The position numbers and the translations under genes were made by a program. A stretch of 64,000 nt of DNA from DAITAZ01 sp036824045 (GTDB lineage Bacteria; Pseudomonadota; Gammaproteobacteria; Burkholderiales; Rhodocyclaceae), in NCBI GenBank assembly GCA_036824045.1, contig DAITAZ010000002.1:1-64000 (forward strand), in the 5' to 3' direction. Positions 43,136 to 53,259 of the stretch are shown one piece after another (the stretch's first letter is position 1; each line of letters begins with the position of its first letter). Below the pieces are notes generated by a model. The model was not told where the DNA came from, searched no databases, and saw nothing but the letters and a program-made list of their open reading frames with translations.

Positions 43136-44000
43136 GGGGTGCCTTTACGCATTCATACACAGGCATCCCCTTCCAGCGAAACGTATCAAGCAACGCACGG
43201 GGAGTCGCAAGAGTGACTGCTCGATGCAGGCGCGAATACAACGCCCCCCTTCGGCTATCAAGTTGAACCCCGTAGCGCTCAGCTATCAATGCTGCTTCCC
43301 TATTTCTCTTTCCCCATACCGGGTGGTTGGGATCCGCCATTGCGCTGCCTGCAAAGTTATGGCCACTCATCTTGGCTTCAGGATGAAGCCGCAAAGCCCA
43401 GAGATATCGCGGCACAACGGCGTACCGGTATCCACGCTGGGCGAACGCGAACCACAAATTAATGTCCATCATGTAATGGAATTGAAGATCTACGCCCCCG
43501 ATTTCGTCGTACATCTTTCTCGTGAAAAACGAACTCGGCGCAGACACACTGCAAACTCCATTGTCAACCAAGGTTTGGCAGTACCCCGCATTCCTCGAGG
43601 CACGAATTACCTTGGCATCCGGGTCCACCCAAAGGCATGATCCCGCTATCCAGGAAGCCCCCGAGGCTCCCCCCTGCCGTATGAACGTTTCGCCAACGGC
43701 ACGCAGGGCACCAGGCAGGAGCAAATCGTCACTATTGCACCAAGTCAGCAGTTCACCTGTTGCTCGCTCGAACCCTTTATTCAATGCGTCGCTTTGGCCT
43801 TTGTCTCTCTCGCTTACCCAGTACGAAAGCCTGTCCGCATACTTTTTGATTATCTCGACCGAGCCATCAGAACTTCCCCCGTCGATGATAAGCAGTTCTA
43901 CTTCTGGATAGTCCTGCTCCAACACCGACTTGATTGCATCTTCGATGTACGAGGCTTGGTTATACGATGGCATTACAACAGATATTTTCGGATAACTCAT
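43125..44000 (-). CDS. Glycosyltransferase family 2
   Basis: A 291-residue GT-A enzyme. It starts MSYPKISVVMPSYNQASYIE, followed by IIDGGSSDGSVEIIKKY and the metal/nucleotide site ELLTWCNSDDLLLPGAL; GKRN and ALRLHPEAKMSGHNF lie C-terminal. It belongs to the wcaA/SpsA-like group adding a sugar to a lipid-linked oligosaccharide on the cytoplasmic face. The start at 44000 is set by the family N-terminus; further in-frame Met codons at 44018 and 44033 lack similarity. No transmembrane segment is seen. Donor unknown, perhaps UDP-xylose given the neighbouring uxs. Confidence 0.88.
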   Translation of the reverse strand: MSYPKISVVMPSYNQASYIEDAIKSVLEQDYPEVELLIIDGGSSDGSVEIIKKYADRLSYWVSERDKGQSDALNKGFERATGELLTWCNSDDLLLPGALRAVGETFIRQGGASGASWIAGSCLWVDPDAKVIRASRNAGYCQTLVDNGVCSVSAPSSFFTRKMYDEIGGVDLQFHYMMDINLWFAFAQRGYRYAVVPRYLWALRLHPEAKMSGHNFAGSAMADPNHPVWGKRNREAALIAERYGVQLDSRRGALYSRLHRAVTLATPRALLDTFRWKGMPVYECVKAPHAV

Positions 44001-44077
44001 TTCTTGACCAGAAGCCATTCGAGCATGAATCAAAAAGCAATTATTAAATCGACTAAATCCTGAACACGGACCAGACC

Positions 44078-45013
44078 TTATACAATGGTCTTAAAGTATG
44101 CGATCGTTTCCTTCAATCCGTCTTCAAGAGACACCTTAGGCTCCCAAGACAACTTTTCTTTTGCCAGCTCAATATTTGGCTGACGTTGCTTCGGGTCATC
44201 GGAAGGAAGGGGTTCGAATATAAGCTTCGAATGACTATTGGTGAGTTTCAGTACTAACTCGGCCAGTTCGAGCATTGTGAACTCACGAGGGTTTCCAACA
44301 TTTACTGGTCCAGTAAAGCCTTTTTCCGTCTCCATGAGACGAACCATACCCTCCAACAGGTCGTCCACATAACAAAATGAACGGGTCTGTTGTCCTGTTC
44401 CATAGATTGTAATTGGCTGCCCTTTAAGGGCTTGAACGATGAAGTTACTGACAACCCTGCCGTCATTTGGATGCATGCGGGGGCCGTAGGTATTGAAGAT
44501 TCTGATTACCTTGATATCAAGGTTGTGTTGCCGGTGGTAGTCAAAGAAGAGGGTTTCGGCGCAGCGCTTCCCTTCGTCGTAGCACGCCCGGATGCCAATT
44601 GGGTTAACCTTTCCCCAGTAGCTCTCCGGCTGGGGGTGCACTTCCGGATCGCCATACACTTCGCTGGTAGAGGCTTGCAGGATTCTGGCTCGTACGCGCT
44701 TGGCAAGGCCAAGCATGTTGATTGCGCCATGAACACTGGTTTTCGTTGTTTGTACGGGATCAAACTGATAGTGGATTGGAGAAGCCGGGCACGCCAAATT
44801 GTATATTTGATCAACTTCCACATATAGAGGAAAGGTGACATCGTGCCGCATGAATTCAAAACGGGGATTCCCGATCAAATTCAGAATATTCGTCCTGGTG
44901 CCGGTGAATAGATTATCCACGCAAAGGATGTCATAGCCCCGAGCAAGCAGCTTTTCGCACAGATGTGACCCCAGAAAGCCAGCGCCACCTGTGATTAGTA
45001 CTCGATTCTCCAT
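44078..45013 (-). CDS. UDP-glucuronate decarboxylase (UDP-xylose synthase)
   Basis: A 311-residue extended short-chain dehydrogenase converting UDP-glucuronate to UDP-xylose. NAD motif ITGGAGFLGSHLCEKLLARG, the segment YNLACPASPIHYQFDPVQT followed by KTSVHGAINMLGLAKR, catalytic Thr-Ser-Glu-Tyr (ASTSEVYGDPEVHPQPE), Y-x3-K in ACYDEGKRCAETLFFDYHR, and RIFNTYGPRM are all highly typical of Uxs. Starting codon ATG at 45013. UDP-glucose dehydrogenase, needed for its substrate, is not in the window. It suggests a xylose-containing surface polymer. Confidence 0.94.
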   Translation of the reverse strand: MENRVLITGGAGFLGSHLCEKLLARGYDILCVDNLFTGTRTNILNLIGNPRFEFMRHDVTFPLYVEVDQIYNLACPASPIHYQFDPVQTTKTSVHGAINMLGLAKRVRARILQASTSEVYGDPEVHPQPESYWGKVNPIGIRACYDEGKRCAETLFFDYHRQHNLDIKVIRIFNTYGPRMHPNDGRVVSNFIVQALKGQPITIYGTGQQTRSFCYVDDLLEGMVRLMETEKGFTGPVNVGNPREFTMLELAELVLKLTNSHSKLIFEPLPSDDPKQRQPNIELAKEKLSWEPKVSLEDGLKETIAYFKTIV

Positions 45014-45321
45014 TGCATTCCTGTCTTCGTGATGTGAGCGTCTTTCACTCGTTGCGATTTGACCAGACCCGTTCTGCTGGAACGCAACCACAGTGCATTT
45101 GCCAGATAACTGGCTATCGGCGCTTAGCGCCCCCGGCTTGAGTGCCTAGACTCCAAGTCGTAATGAAACACTATAGTCGGTGAGATACGCGATGACATCC
45201 TTCACAGCGCATGATGAAGGACTGTCGAAGCAAGCACCGCGTCCACCGCCACATCCACACGCGAAATGGCCCTCAAGCGCAGGGCGCCGAGGGCCATTTG
45301 GTGCTCGGTCACTAACTGGCG
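45014..45321. other. Spacer between the Wzc-like gene and uxs
   Basis: About 310 bp without a gene. It contains an 11-bp stem (AAATGGCCCTC 45264-45274 / GAGGGCCATTT 45289-45299) 22 nt past the Wzc-like stop, lacking a T tract but possibly a terminator or processing site. A promoter for the downstream sugar genes may lie in the rest; none is clear. Confidence 0.5.
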
Positions 45322-47550
45322 TTACGCGCGATTTTCCGTGCCGTACTGGTAGTTCTTCCCGTACTTCCCGTAGCCGCCGTGCTCGCCGTAGTAGCGCTCG
45401 GCCTTCTTGAAGTCGAGATGATTCAGGACTACACCAATCAGATTTGCGTCAGCGGCCTGGAGCCGTTTCAGGCCACTGCGGGCCAACTGGTAAGGCGTTT
45501 CGTCGGCTTTGACAACGTATGCGACTTCGGACGCCAATGCCGAGACGACGACCGCGTCCGACACTGCTTGGACCGGCGGCGTGTCTACCACGACCACTTC
45601 GTATTGTTCTCTCAAGCGCGCCAACAAGTCCTTGAAACGGCGCGAGAGCAACAGTTCGAGCGGATTCGGAGGAATCTGCCCTGCAGGCATGACCACCAGA
45701 TCGCTTCCTTCCACACGGCAGGTGCACTCGGAAATAGGTACGTCACCCGCTACCAACTCGGACAAGCCCTTTTGGCCTGCTGGAAGATTCAGATATTTGG
45801 CAGCGGTTGGCTTGCGCATATCCGCTTCGAGCAAAATTGTTTTCTTGGTTTGAGCATGGGCCAAGGCCAAGTTGATGGCAAAAGTCGACTTCCCTTCGCC
45901 CGGAATAGACGAAGTGACAGCGATGACTTTGTGCGCATCATCCACTGCCGACAGCATCACCCCGGTACGGGCCGTGCGGATGGATTCAGAAAAAACACCA
46001 TGCGGTTCGTCCAGATACAAGCGAGCTGCGCCTCCAGTACCCAGCATTTTGCTCGTGAGAACAGGGAGCGTGGTCAATACCGGCTGCTTGAGCTTGGTTT
46101 CAACGTCAGAAGAAGTCTTCAGCGTGTTGTCCAGGCGGTCCATCAGGAGCGCGAGCACGATGGAGAGGAGCAACCCAAGCACGCCCGCCACTCCGATTAT
46201 TTGCCCCCTGACCGGACGCGCAGGAACCTGAGAAGGCACGGCCTCTTCCACCACCCGCGCAGTCAGAGATTGCATATCTCCGGCTGACGAAGTTTCCTTG
46301 AAGCGATTGAGGAACATCTGGTACAGCTGCCGATTCGCGGACACCTCGCGTTCGAGCTGACTCAACTGAATCTCTTTTCGGTTGATGCCCTGGATGTTGC
46401 CGCGGGCAGCACCCAGCACGCCTTCAATCGAACGCTCGGCCGCGCGCGCAACCTCGTACTCTTTGTTAATGGTAGAGGTGACGGTCTCCACTTGCCGACG
46501 AGCGTTGTCCTTGGCGGCCTTGAGTTCTGCCTCGGCAACCGAACGTTTTGGATGATCGGGCCCATAGCGTTGCGACATCTCAGCGAGGCGTTTCTCGGCT
46601 TCGGCTTCAAGTTCCTTGGCTTTGATCACCAGCGGATTCCTGGCAATCGCAGGTGCAGCCTCAATGTTCCCGGACTTGGCGGCCCGAACCTGCTCGAGGT
46701 TATGCTCGGCCTCCATGCGACGAACGCGCGCTTCAACCAACCTGGAGGTTACGTCCTCAAGCTGCTTGACAGTCCCGGTGAGTGCATCGCCCTTCACATC
46801 GAGTATGCCCTCACGCTCACGATAGGACTGCAGCGCACGCTCCGAGGCATCCAGCTTCTCCCGAAGGCTAGCCAGACGCGAATTCAGCCACTGCCCAGCC
46901 TGTTGGGTCATTTTGAAGCGGGTATCCAGATCCGCCTGGATAAAGGCCTCGGCCACCGTGTTTGCGACCTGCGCCGCCAACTGCCGGTTCTCGGACTCGA
47001 AACTCACTTTAATGAGCTGGGAAGAACGGCTAGGCTCAACTTTCAGGCGGTTAAAGAATGCTCCGAGCACAGCATTCTCGACATCTTCATCGGTAAGCTT
47101 ATTCGCACCATCTCCACCCATCGACCCAATGATCCCACCTAGAAAACCCGTTTTGGCTTGTCGTGGATCGAACTCGGGATTTTCCATGAGTTTGAGCTTG
47201 TCGATCACGCGCAGTGCTACATCCCTGGACCTGATCAACTCGGCCTGCGTAAGAAAATTCTCCCTTGTTCCACCGCTGGAGCTATACACCTCATCGACCG
47301 ACAAAACTTTGGTCTTCCCCGACTCGATCATGATCGTTGCGGTTGAACGATAGATCGGCGTCTGCAGTGAGACCAAAACCGCAGTCACTACAACAATCAA
47401 GCCAGTCAGACCGAGAATCGACCACTTGTTACGCTGGATTGATCTCCAGAACTCCAGCATTTGAGAGGGGCCCTCTGCCTCCTCCGGTGCCGCGGGGGCA
47501 GGCGAAGGTGTTGGCGTCCAGTAGCCCTGTTCCACGTCTTTGAAACTCAT
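45322..47550 (-). CDS. Wzc-like polysaccharide co-polymerase/tyrosine autokinase
   Basis: A 742-residue inner-membrane protein. TM1 (about residues 44-62) follows a Pro-rich cytoplasmic tail; the Wzz domain and long coiled coil run to about residue 440, with the PVRGQ-type motif RPVRGQIIGVAG before TM2 (about 450-472). A BY-kinase domain has Walker A SSIPGEGKSTFAINLA, Walker A' ILLEADMRKP and Walker B VVVVDTPPVQAVSDA. A C-terminal Tyr/Gly tail (YYGEHGGYGKYGKNYQYG, six Tyr) is the autophosphorylation cluster. It controls chain length and export. Neither the phosphatase Wzb nor the outer-membrane Wza is encoded alongside. Confidence 0.94.
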   Translation of the reverse strand: MSFKDVEQGYWTPTPSPAPAAPEEAEGPSQMLEFWRSIQRNKWSILGLTGLIVVVTAVLVSLQTPIYRSTATIMIESGKTKVLSVDEVYSSSGGTRENFLTQAELIRSRDVALRVIDKLKLMENPEFDPRQAKTGFLGGIIGSMGGDGANKLTDEDVENAVLGAFFNRLKVEPSRSSQLIKVSFESENRQLAAQVANTVAEAFIQADLDTRFKMTQQAGQWLNSRLASLREKLDASERALQSYREREGILDVKGDALTGTVKQLEDVTSRLVEARVRRMEAEHNLEQVRAAKSGNIEAAPAIARNPLVIKAKELEAEAEKRLAEMSQRYGPDHPKRSVAEAELKAAKDNARRQVETVTSTINKEYEVARAAERSIEGVLGAARGNIQGINRKEIQLSQLEREVSANRQLYQMFLNRFKETSSAGDMQSLTARVVEEAVPSQVPARPVRGQIIGVAGVLGLLLSIVLALLMDRLDNTLKTSSDVETKLKQPVLTTLPVLTSKMLGTGGAARLYLDEPHGVFSESIRTARTGVMLSAVDDAHKVIAVTSSIPGEGKSTFAINLALAHAQTKKTILLEADMRKPTAAKYLNLPAGQKGLSELVAGDVPISECTCRVEGSDLVVMPAGQIPPNPLELLLSRRFKDLLARLREQYEVVVVDTPPVQAVSDAVVVSALASEVAYVVKADETPYQLARSGLKRLQAADANLIGVVLNHLDFKKAERYYGEHGGYGKYGKNYQYGTENRA

Positions 47551-48187
47551 TTATTTTCTCCCGACCGAAAATTCATATGCAATTCTTCTGGAAAGAACGG
47601 CTTAATTGTTTTTTGCGTAACTGGCTGCTTCCTCCAGTACCCCAATAGTATCGTGAGACAAACACCTCAAGAAACGGATTTGCCAGAAACGCCGAGTTTG
47701 CCTGTGAGACATATCTTGTTGATTAGTCGTCTTGAACGTCGGGGAGTGCCCTCTCAAGATCGTCACACCGTAGAGGTGTCTCGACTCGCGCACTACCTGC
47801 CATCACACAGGCATCGCTCGGGAGCCAAGCTCGATATAACAGCCCACTCCGAGCCACAATCCTAATACGTGCCGCATCCGGACCGCGTGAAAAACTGGTG
47901 AATTCAGCACCATCTAAGAATGATTAACGACCGGCCGGCACAGATCTTGTGGTGTTTGTCGATGCGCAAGCACTTACGCATCCACTCAGCCCTTGCGGTC
48001 AGGCGCGTGACTAACCGGACGGCAGGCGACACGCATTCAGGACACTCCCGGCCTGCTTAGTGCCCCGGGAAACGCTGGTGAGCGCTACGATCTTGACCTT
48101 GTCTGACCGAATACGGGGTATGCGATACCGGAACAAAGACGCCCCATACTCAGGGCGGGGATGTGCGGGAGAATGGTCTCTACAACT
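47551..48187. other. Intergenic region upstream of the polysaccharide cluster
   Basis: About 640 bp without a convincing gene; short frames have no recognisable features. A GGGAG ribosome-binding site precedes the Wzc-like ATG. An imperfect dyad, GATGCG..CGCATC with inner AAG..CTT (47961-47982), could be an operator. This is a probable regulatory region for the cluster. Confidence 0.5.
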
Positions 48188-48526
48188 TTACTGAACAGCC
48201 GAGCGATCTTGATGTTCTGATCGCGAACTTCCCCCGGCGGAACGTGGAGCCCGATTGGGCACTTGAACAAACACTTCATCCTGCTTGATGAACCCGAGTT
48301 CGAAACGGGCTCTTTCCTCAATCGCGTCATACCCGGACTTGAGGTCTCGAACTTCGGCGTCGAGGCCCGCATTACGGGCCTCGAGCCTTTGGTTAACCTC
48401 CCGCTGGGCACCAAGCTGGCGATCAACCTCCCACGCCCGAAACCAACTCCCCTTGCCCATCCAGAGAGGGTATTGCAGTAGCACGAGCAATGCTACCAGC
48501 ACGAACGTGGGCCACCTCACAATCAC
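48188..48526 (-). CDS. ftsB: Cell division protein FtsB
   Basis: A 112-residue bitopic protein. A short cytoplasmic N-terminus (IVRWPTF) is followed by one transmembrane helix (about residues 8-22), LWMGKGSWFRAWEVDRQLGA and a coiled coil (residues 35-70), then YDAIEERARFELGFIKQDEVF, a family-specific stretch. FtsB joins FtsL and FtsQ in the divisome. It starts with GTG at 48526; another in-frame GTG is at 48520. It lies 6 bp after eno, the conserved gene order. Confidence 0.93.
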   Translation of the reverse strand: MIVRWPTFVLVALLVLLQYPLWMGKGSWFRAWEVDRQLGAQREVNQRLEARNAGLDAEVRDLKSGYDAIEERARFELGFIKQDEVFVQVPNRAPRSAGGSSRSEHQDRSAVQ

Positions 48527-48532
48527 ACCCTG

Positions 48533-49825
48533 TCAGCTAAATTTGCGCAGGTTGTAGAACGCATTGCGCCCGGGATAGCTGACGGTATCCCCCAGGTCTT
48601 CCTCGATACGAAGCAATTGGTTGTATTTCGCAATCCGGTCCGAACGGGACAGGGACCCCGTCTTGATCTGCAGCGCGTTCAGGCCGACCGAGATATCCGC
48701 AATAGTGGAGTCTTCCGTCTCGCCAGAGCGGTGGGAGATCACTGCCGTGTAGCCGGCGCGCTTGGCCAGTTCAACTGCGGCAAAAGTCTCTGTCAGGGTG
48801 CCGATCTGATTGATCTTGATCAGGATGGAGTTGGCAACGCCTTGAGCGATCCCTTCGCGGAGAATCTTGGTGTTGGTCACAAACAGATCATCCCCAACCA
48901 GCTGCACCTTCTTACCGAGCTTCTCAGTCAGCAGCTTCCACCCAGCCCAGTCATTCTCCGCCATGCCGTCCTCAATGGAGACGATGGGGAACTTGTCGCA
49001 CAAGGTCGCCAAGTAGTCGGAGAACCCGTCTGCGGTCAGGGACAGGTTTTCGCCCTCAAGATGATACTTGCCATCCTTGAAGAACTCCGAACTGGCGCAA
49101 TCCAATGCAAGTACCACATCGGTGCCCGGTTCATAGCCCGCCTTGCTGACGGCTTCAAGGATCATGTTCAGCGCTTCCTCTGTCCCGGAAACATTGGGAG
49201 CGAACCCACCTTCGTCACCCACGGTCGTGGGATAGCCTTTTTTGTCCGTTAGTTTCTTCAGCGCATGGAAGATCTCGGCGCCGCAACGGAGCGCCTCGCG
49301 AAAGCTCTGAACGCCGACGGGCATGATCATGCATTCCTGAATGTCCAGGCTATTGTTAGCATGAGCACCGCCGTTGATGACGTTCATCATCGGTACCGGC
49401 ATCTGCATGGGGCCGGACCCGCCAAAGTAACGGTAGAGGGGCAGGCCAGCCTCTTCCGCCGCAGCCTTGGCGACAGCCATCGAAACAGCCAGCATCGCAT
49501 TGGCCCCCAACCGGGACTTATTCTCGGTGCCGTCCAGATCAATCAGGGTCTTGTCGATGAAGGCTTGCTCTTCAGCATCCAGACCGACGATGGCCTCGGA
49601 GATCTCGGTGTTGACGTTCTCCACCGCCTGCAACACACCCTTGCCCAGATACCGCTGGGCATCCCCATCCCTCAACTCGATCGCTTCACGGGAGCCGGTT
49701 GACGCACCGGAGGGTACGGCGGCACGGCCCATGGCGCCCGATTCCAGCAGCACATCGGCTTCAACGGTCGGGTTACCGCGGGAGTCGAGAATCTCCCGTG
49801 CGACGACGTCTACGATTGCACTCAT
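48533..49825 (-). CDS. eno: Enolase
   Basis: A 430-residue glycolytic enzyme (2-phosphoglycerate to phosphoenolpyruvate). N-terminal IVDVVAREILDSRGNPTVEA, metal ligands in VLALDCASSEFF, SIEDGMAENDWAGW and VGDDLFVTN; signature ILIKINQIGTLTETFAA with the catalytic Lys, followed by AVISHRSGETEDSTIADI. Length is normal. The ATG has CAAGGA upstream. It is located between kdsA and ftsB; a 9-bp hairpin (49885-49906) lies in the leader region. Confidence 0.98.
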   Translation of the reverse strand: MSAIVDVVAREILDSRGNPTVEADVLLESGAMGRAAVPSGASTGSREAIELRDGDAQRYLGKGVLQAVENVNTEISEAIVGLDAEEQAFIDKTLIDLDGTENKSRLGANAMLAVSMAVAKAAAEEAGLPLYRYFGGSGPMQMPVPMMNVINGGAHANNSLDIQECMIMPVGVQSFREALRCGAEIFHALKKLTDKKGYPTTVGDEGGFAPNVSGTEEALNMILEAVSKAGYEPGTDVVLALDCASSEFFKDGKYHLEGENLSLTADGFSDYLATLCDKFPIVSIEDGMAENDWAGWKLLTEKLGKKVQLVGDDLFVTNTKILREGIAQGVANSILIKINQIGTLTETFAAVELAKRAGYTAVISHRSGETEDSTIADISVGLNALQIKTGSLSRSDRIAKYNQLLRIEEDLGDTVSYPGRNAFYNLRKFS

Positions 49826-49884
49826 CGTTATGTCCTTGATTGAGAGTCAGAAACAAAGCAAAAACACCTGCATGTGGTAAAGGA

Positions 49885-49906
49885 GAGTGCATTACCAAAT
49901 GCACTC
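49885..49906 (-). other. Hairpin upstream of eno
   Basis: GAGTGCATT (49885-49893) and AATGCACTC (49898-49906) form a perfect 9-bp stem with a 4-nt loop, 60 nt upstream of the eno ATG. There is no T tract; it may be an eno leader element or a weak kdsA 3' end. The rest of 49826-50059 shows no gene. Confidence 0.5.
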
Positions 49907-50059
49907 ATCCAGCCACGAAAAATATCGGCATCCAATTGCCTGATACTACCTTCCTGTAGCAACCTACACTGCGGGGAATTGCACGGTAATGCGCTGGATC
50001 AGCTAACTTGCGTGCCCCGAGTCATCGAAGGGCAGCCATTTAGGCTCATGCAGGCCGTC

Positions 50060-50898
50060 TCACGCTAGCTCACCAGCCCCAAGCCCCGCGGCTTTCACCA
50101 AACGGTCCAGATCAACAAGCACCTGCAATAAAGGCTTGATATGTCCGAGAGGCCAGCTATTGGGCCCATCAGACAAGGCTTGCTCCGGATTCGGATGGGT
50201 TTCCATGAAAAGACCAGCAATGCCCACTGCGACCGCAGCCCGAGCCAGCACCGGAACAAACTGCCTTTGCCCACCCGAAGCCGAGCCCAGCCCCCCGGGC
50301 AGTTGGACTGAATGCGTAGCGTCGAACACAACGGGGCAACCCGTCTCGCGCATCACCGAAAGGCTACGCATGTCAGAAACCAGATTGTTGTAACCGAAAG
50401 ACGCTCCCCGCTCGCAAACCATGATGGAATCAGCTCCCCCGTTGGCTGCGCGAGCCTTCTCCACGACATTTTTCATGTCTTGGGGCGCCAGGAACTGTCC
50501 TTTTTTGATATTCACAGGCTTGCCGCGCGCAGCAACGGCCTGAATGAAATCGGTTTGACGGCAGAGGAAGGCGGGTGTTTGCAGTACGTCCACCACTTGA
50601 GCCACCTGATCGATCTCTTCGATCCCGTGCACGTCCGTCAGCACTGGCACCGAAAGCCTGGCCCGGACTTCGGCCAGTAAATCCAGCCCAGCCTGGATTC
50701 CGGGCCCCCTGAAGGACTTGTCCGAACTACGGTTGGCCTTATCGTAGGAGGCCTTGAAAATGAATGGGACACCCAATTCCCCGCACACGTCTTTTAGGCG
50801 TGCAGCGGTATCAAGCACCAACTCTTTGGACTCGAGTACGCAAGGCCCGGCAATCAGGAACAAGGGATGGTTGCCGCCAACCTCAAAGCCGCACAGTT

Positions 50899-50902
<4 letters not shown>
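50060..50902 (-). CDS. kdsA: KDO-8-phosphate synthase
   Basis: A 280-residue aldolase condensing phosphoenolpyruvate with arabinose 5-phosphate for lipopolysaccharide inner-core KDO. FLIAGPCVLESKELVLDTA, FKASYDKANRSSDKSFRGPG, LTDVHGIEEIDQVAQVVDVL and VFDATHSVQLPGGLG are conserved. The metal-ligand Cys of metal-dependent enzymes appears replaced, as LIAGPCV has a Cys as in metal forms; the metal class is not certain. The ATG overlaps the pyrG stop by 4 bp. Its product is activated with CTP, which PyrG makes. It places LPS precursor genes beside the polysaccharide cluster. Confidence 0.96.
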
Positions 50903-52584
<1,682 letters not shown>

Positions 52585-52664
52585 GAAAAACAATGGCGCG
52601 GGAAAGACGCATCATACCGCATTCGGCGCCCCACCCTCAACGCACGCCCTCGACCCGGGCGCGT

Positions 52665-53237
52665 TCAGTGGCGGGCGGCGACCAATACCGGAGCCGCTTT
52701 CCGCAAGTAGTAGACCATGGACCAGAGGGTCAGGAGCGCTGCGAGGTAGATGAGGAAGGTTCCGAGGCGATGGAACTCGTATCCGCCGACAGGGTTGGCG
52801 TACAGCAACATGGGGATGGCGACCATTTGTGCTGAGGTTTTGACCTTCCCCAACATGGACACTGCCACACTGCGGGAGGCACCTACCCGCGCCATCCATT
52901 CGCGTAGCGCGGAAATGGTGATTTCCCGCCCAATGATGACGAACGCCACGAGCGCATCCACCCGATCCAGCTCAACAAGCACGATCAAGGCCGCCGCCAC
53001 CATCAGCTTGTCTGCCACAGGATCCAGAAAAGCGCCGAACGCAGAAGTCTGCCCCAGGCTACGGGCCAGATACCCATCCAGCCAATCGGTGACAGCCGCC
53101 ACCACGAACACCACTACGGCAAACAGATTCTTGCCCGGCAGGCTGACTATGGCATCGGGCAAGTAATAGACCCCGACAAACAAGGGGATCAGCAGAATGC
53201 GAGCCCACGTCAGGGCATTGGGTATGGTGAACGGCAT
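52665..53237 (-). CDS. pgsA: Phosphatidylglycerophosphate synthase
   Basis: A 190-residue membrane CDP-alcohol phosphatidyltransferase joining CDP-diacylglycerol and glycerol 3-phosphate. The family signature D-G-x2-A-R-x8-G-x3-D-x3-D is complete in DWLDGYLARSLGQTSAFGAF followed by LDPVADKL (about residues 51-78). The start PFTIPNALTWARILLIPLFV is typical, and there are about five transmembrane helices. It lies 22 bp after uvrC, the usual betaproteobacterial neighbour. Confidence 0.95.
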   Translation of the reverse strand: MPFTIPNALTWARILLIPLFVGVYYLPDAIVSLPGKNLFAVVVFVVAAVTDWLDGYLARSLGQTSAFGAFLDPVADKLMVAAALIVLVELDRVDALVAFVIIGREITISALREWMARVGASRSVAVSMLGKVKTSAQMVAIPMLLYANPVGGYEFHRLGTFLIYLAALLTLWSMVYYLRKAAPVLVAARH

Positions 53238-53259
53238 GGTAGTAAGTGGCTGGGGCGCA

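Noticed and set aside
45264..45299. Stem-loop after the Wzc-like gene as a definite intrinsic terminator
   Set aside because: The 11-bp stem is good but no T tract follows on the transcribed strand, so it is only noted within the spacer entry.
37996..47550. Idea that the cluster is a defence or other novel system
   Set aside because: Every gene fits standard Wzx/Wzy-type polysaccharide families; no nuclease, toxin or reverse transcriptase is present.
47461..47865. Short plus- and minus-strand frames upstream of the Wzc-like gene
   Set aside because: Partly antisense to the Wzc-like N-terminus; the remainder has poor coding character and no start signals.
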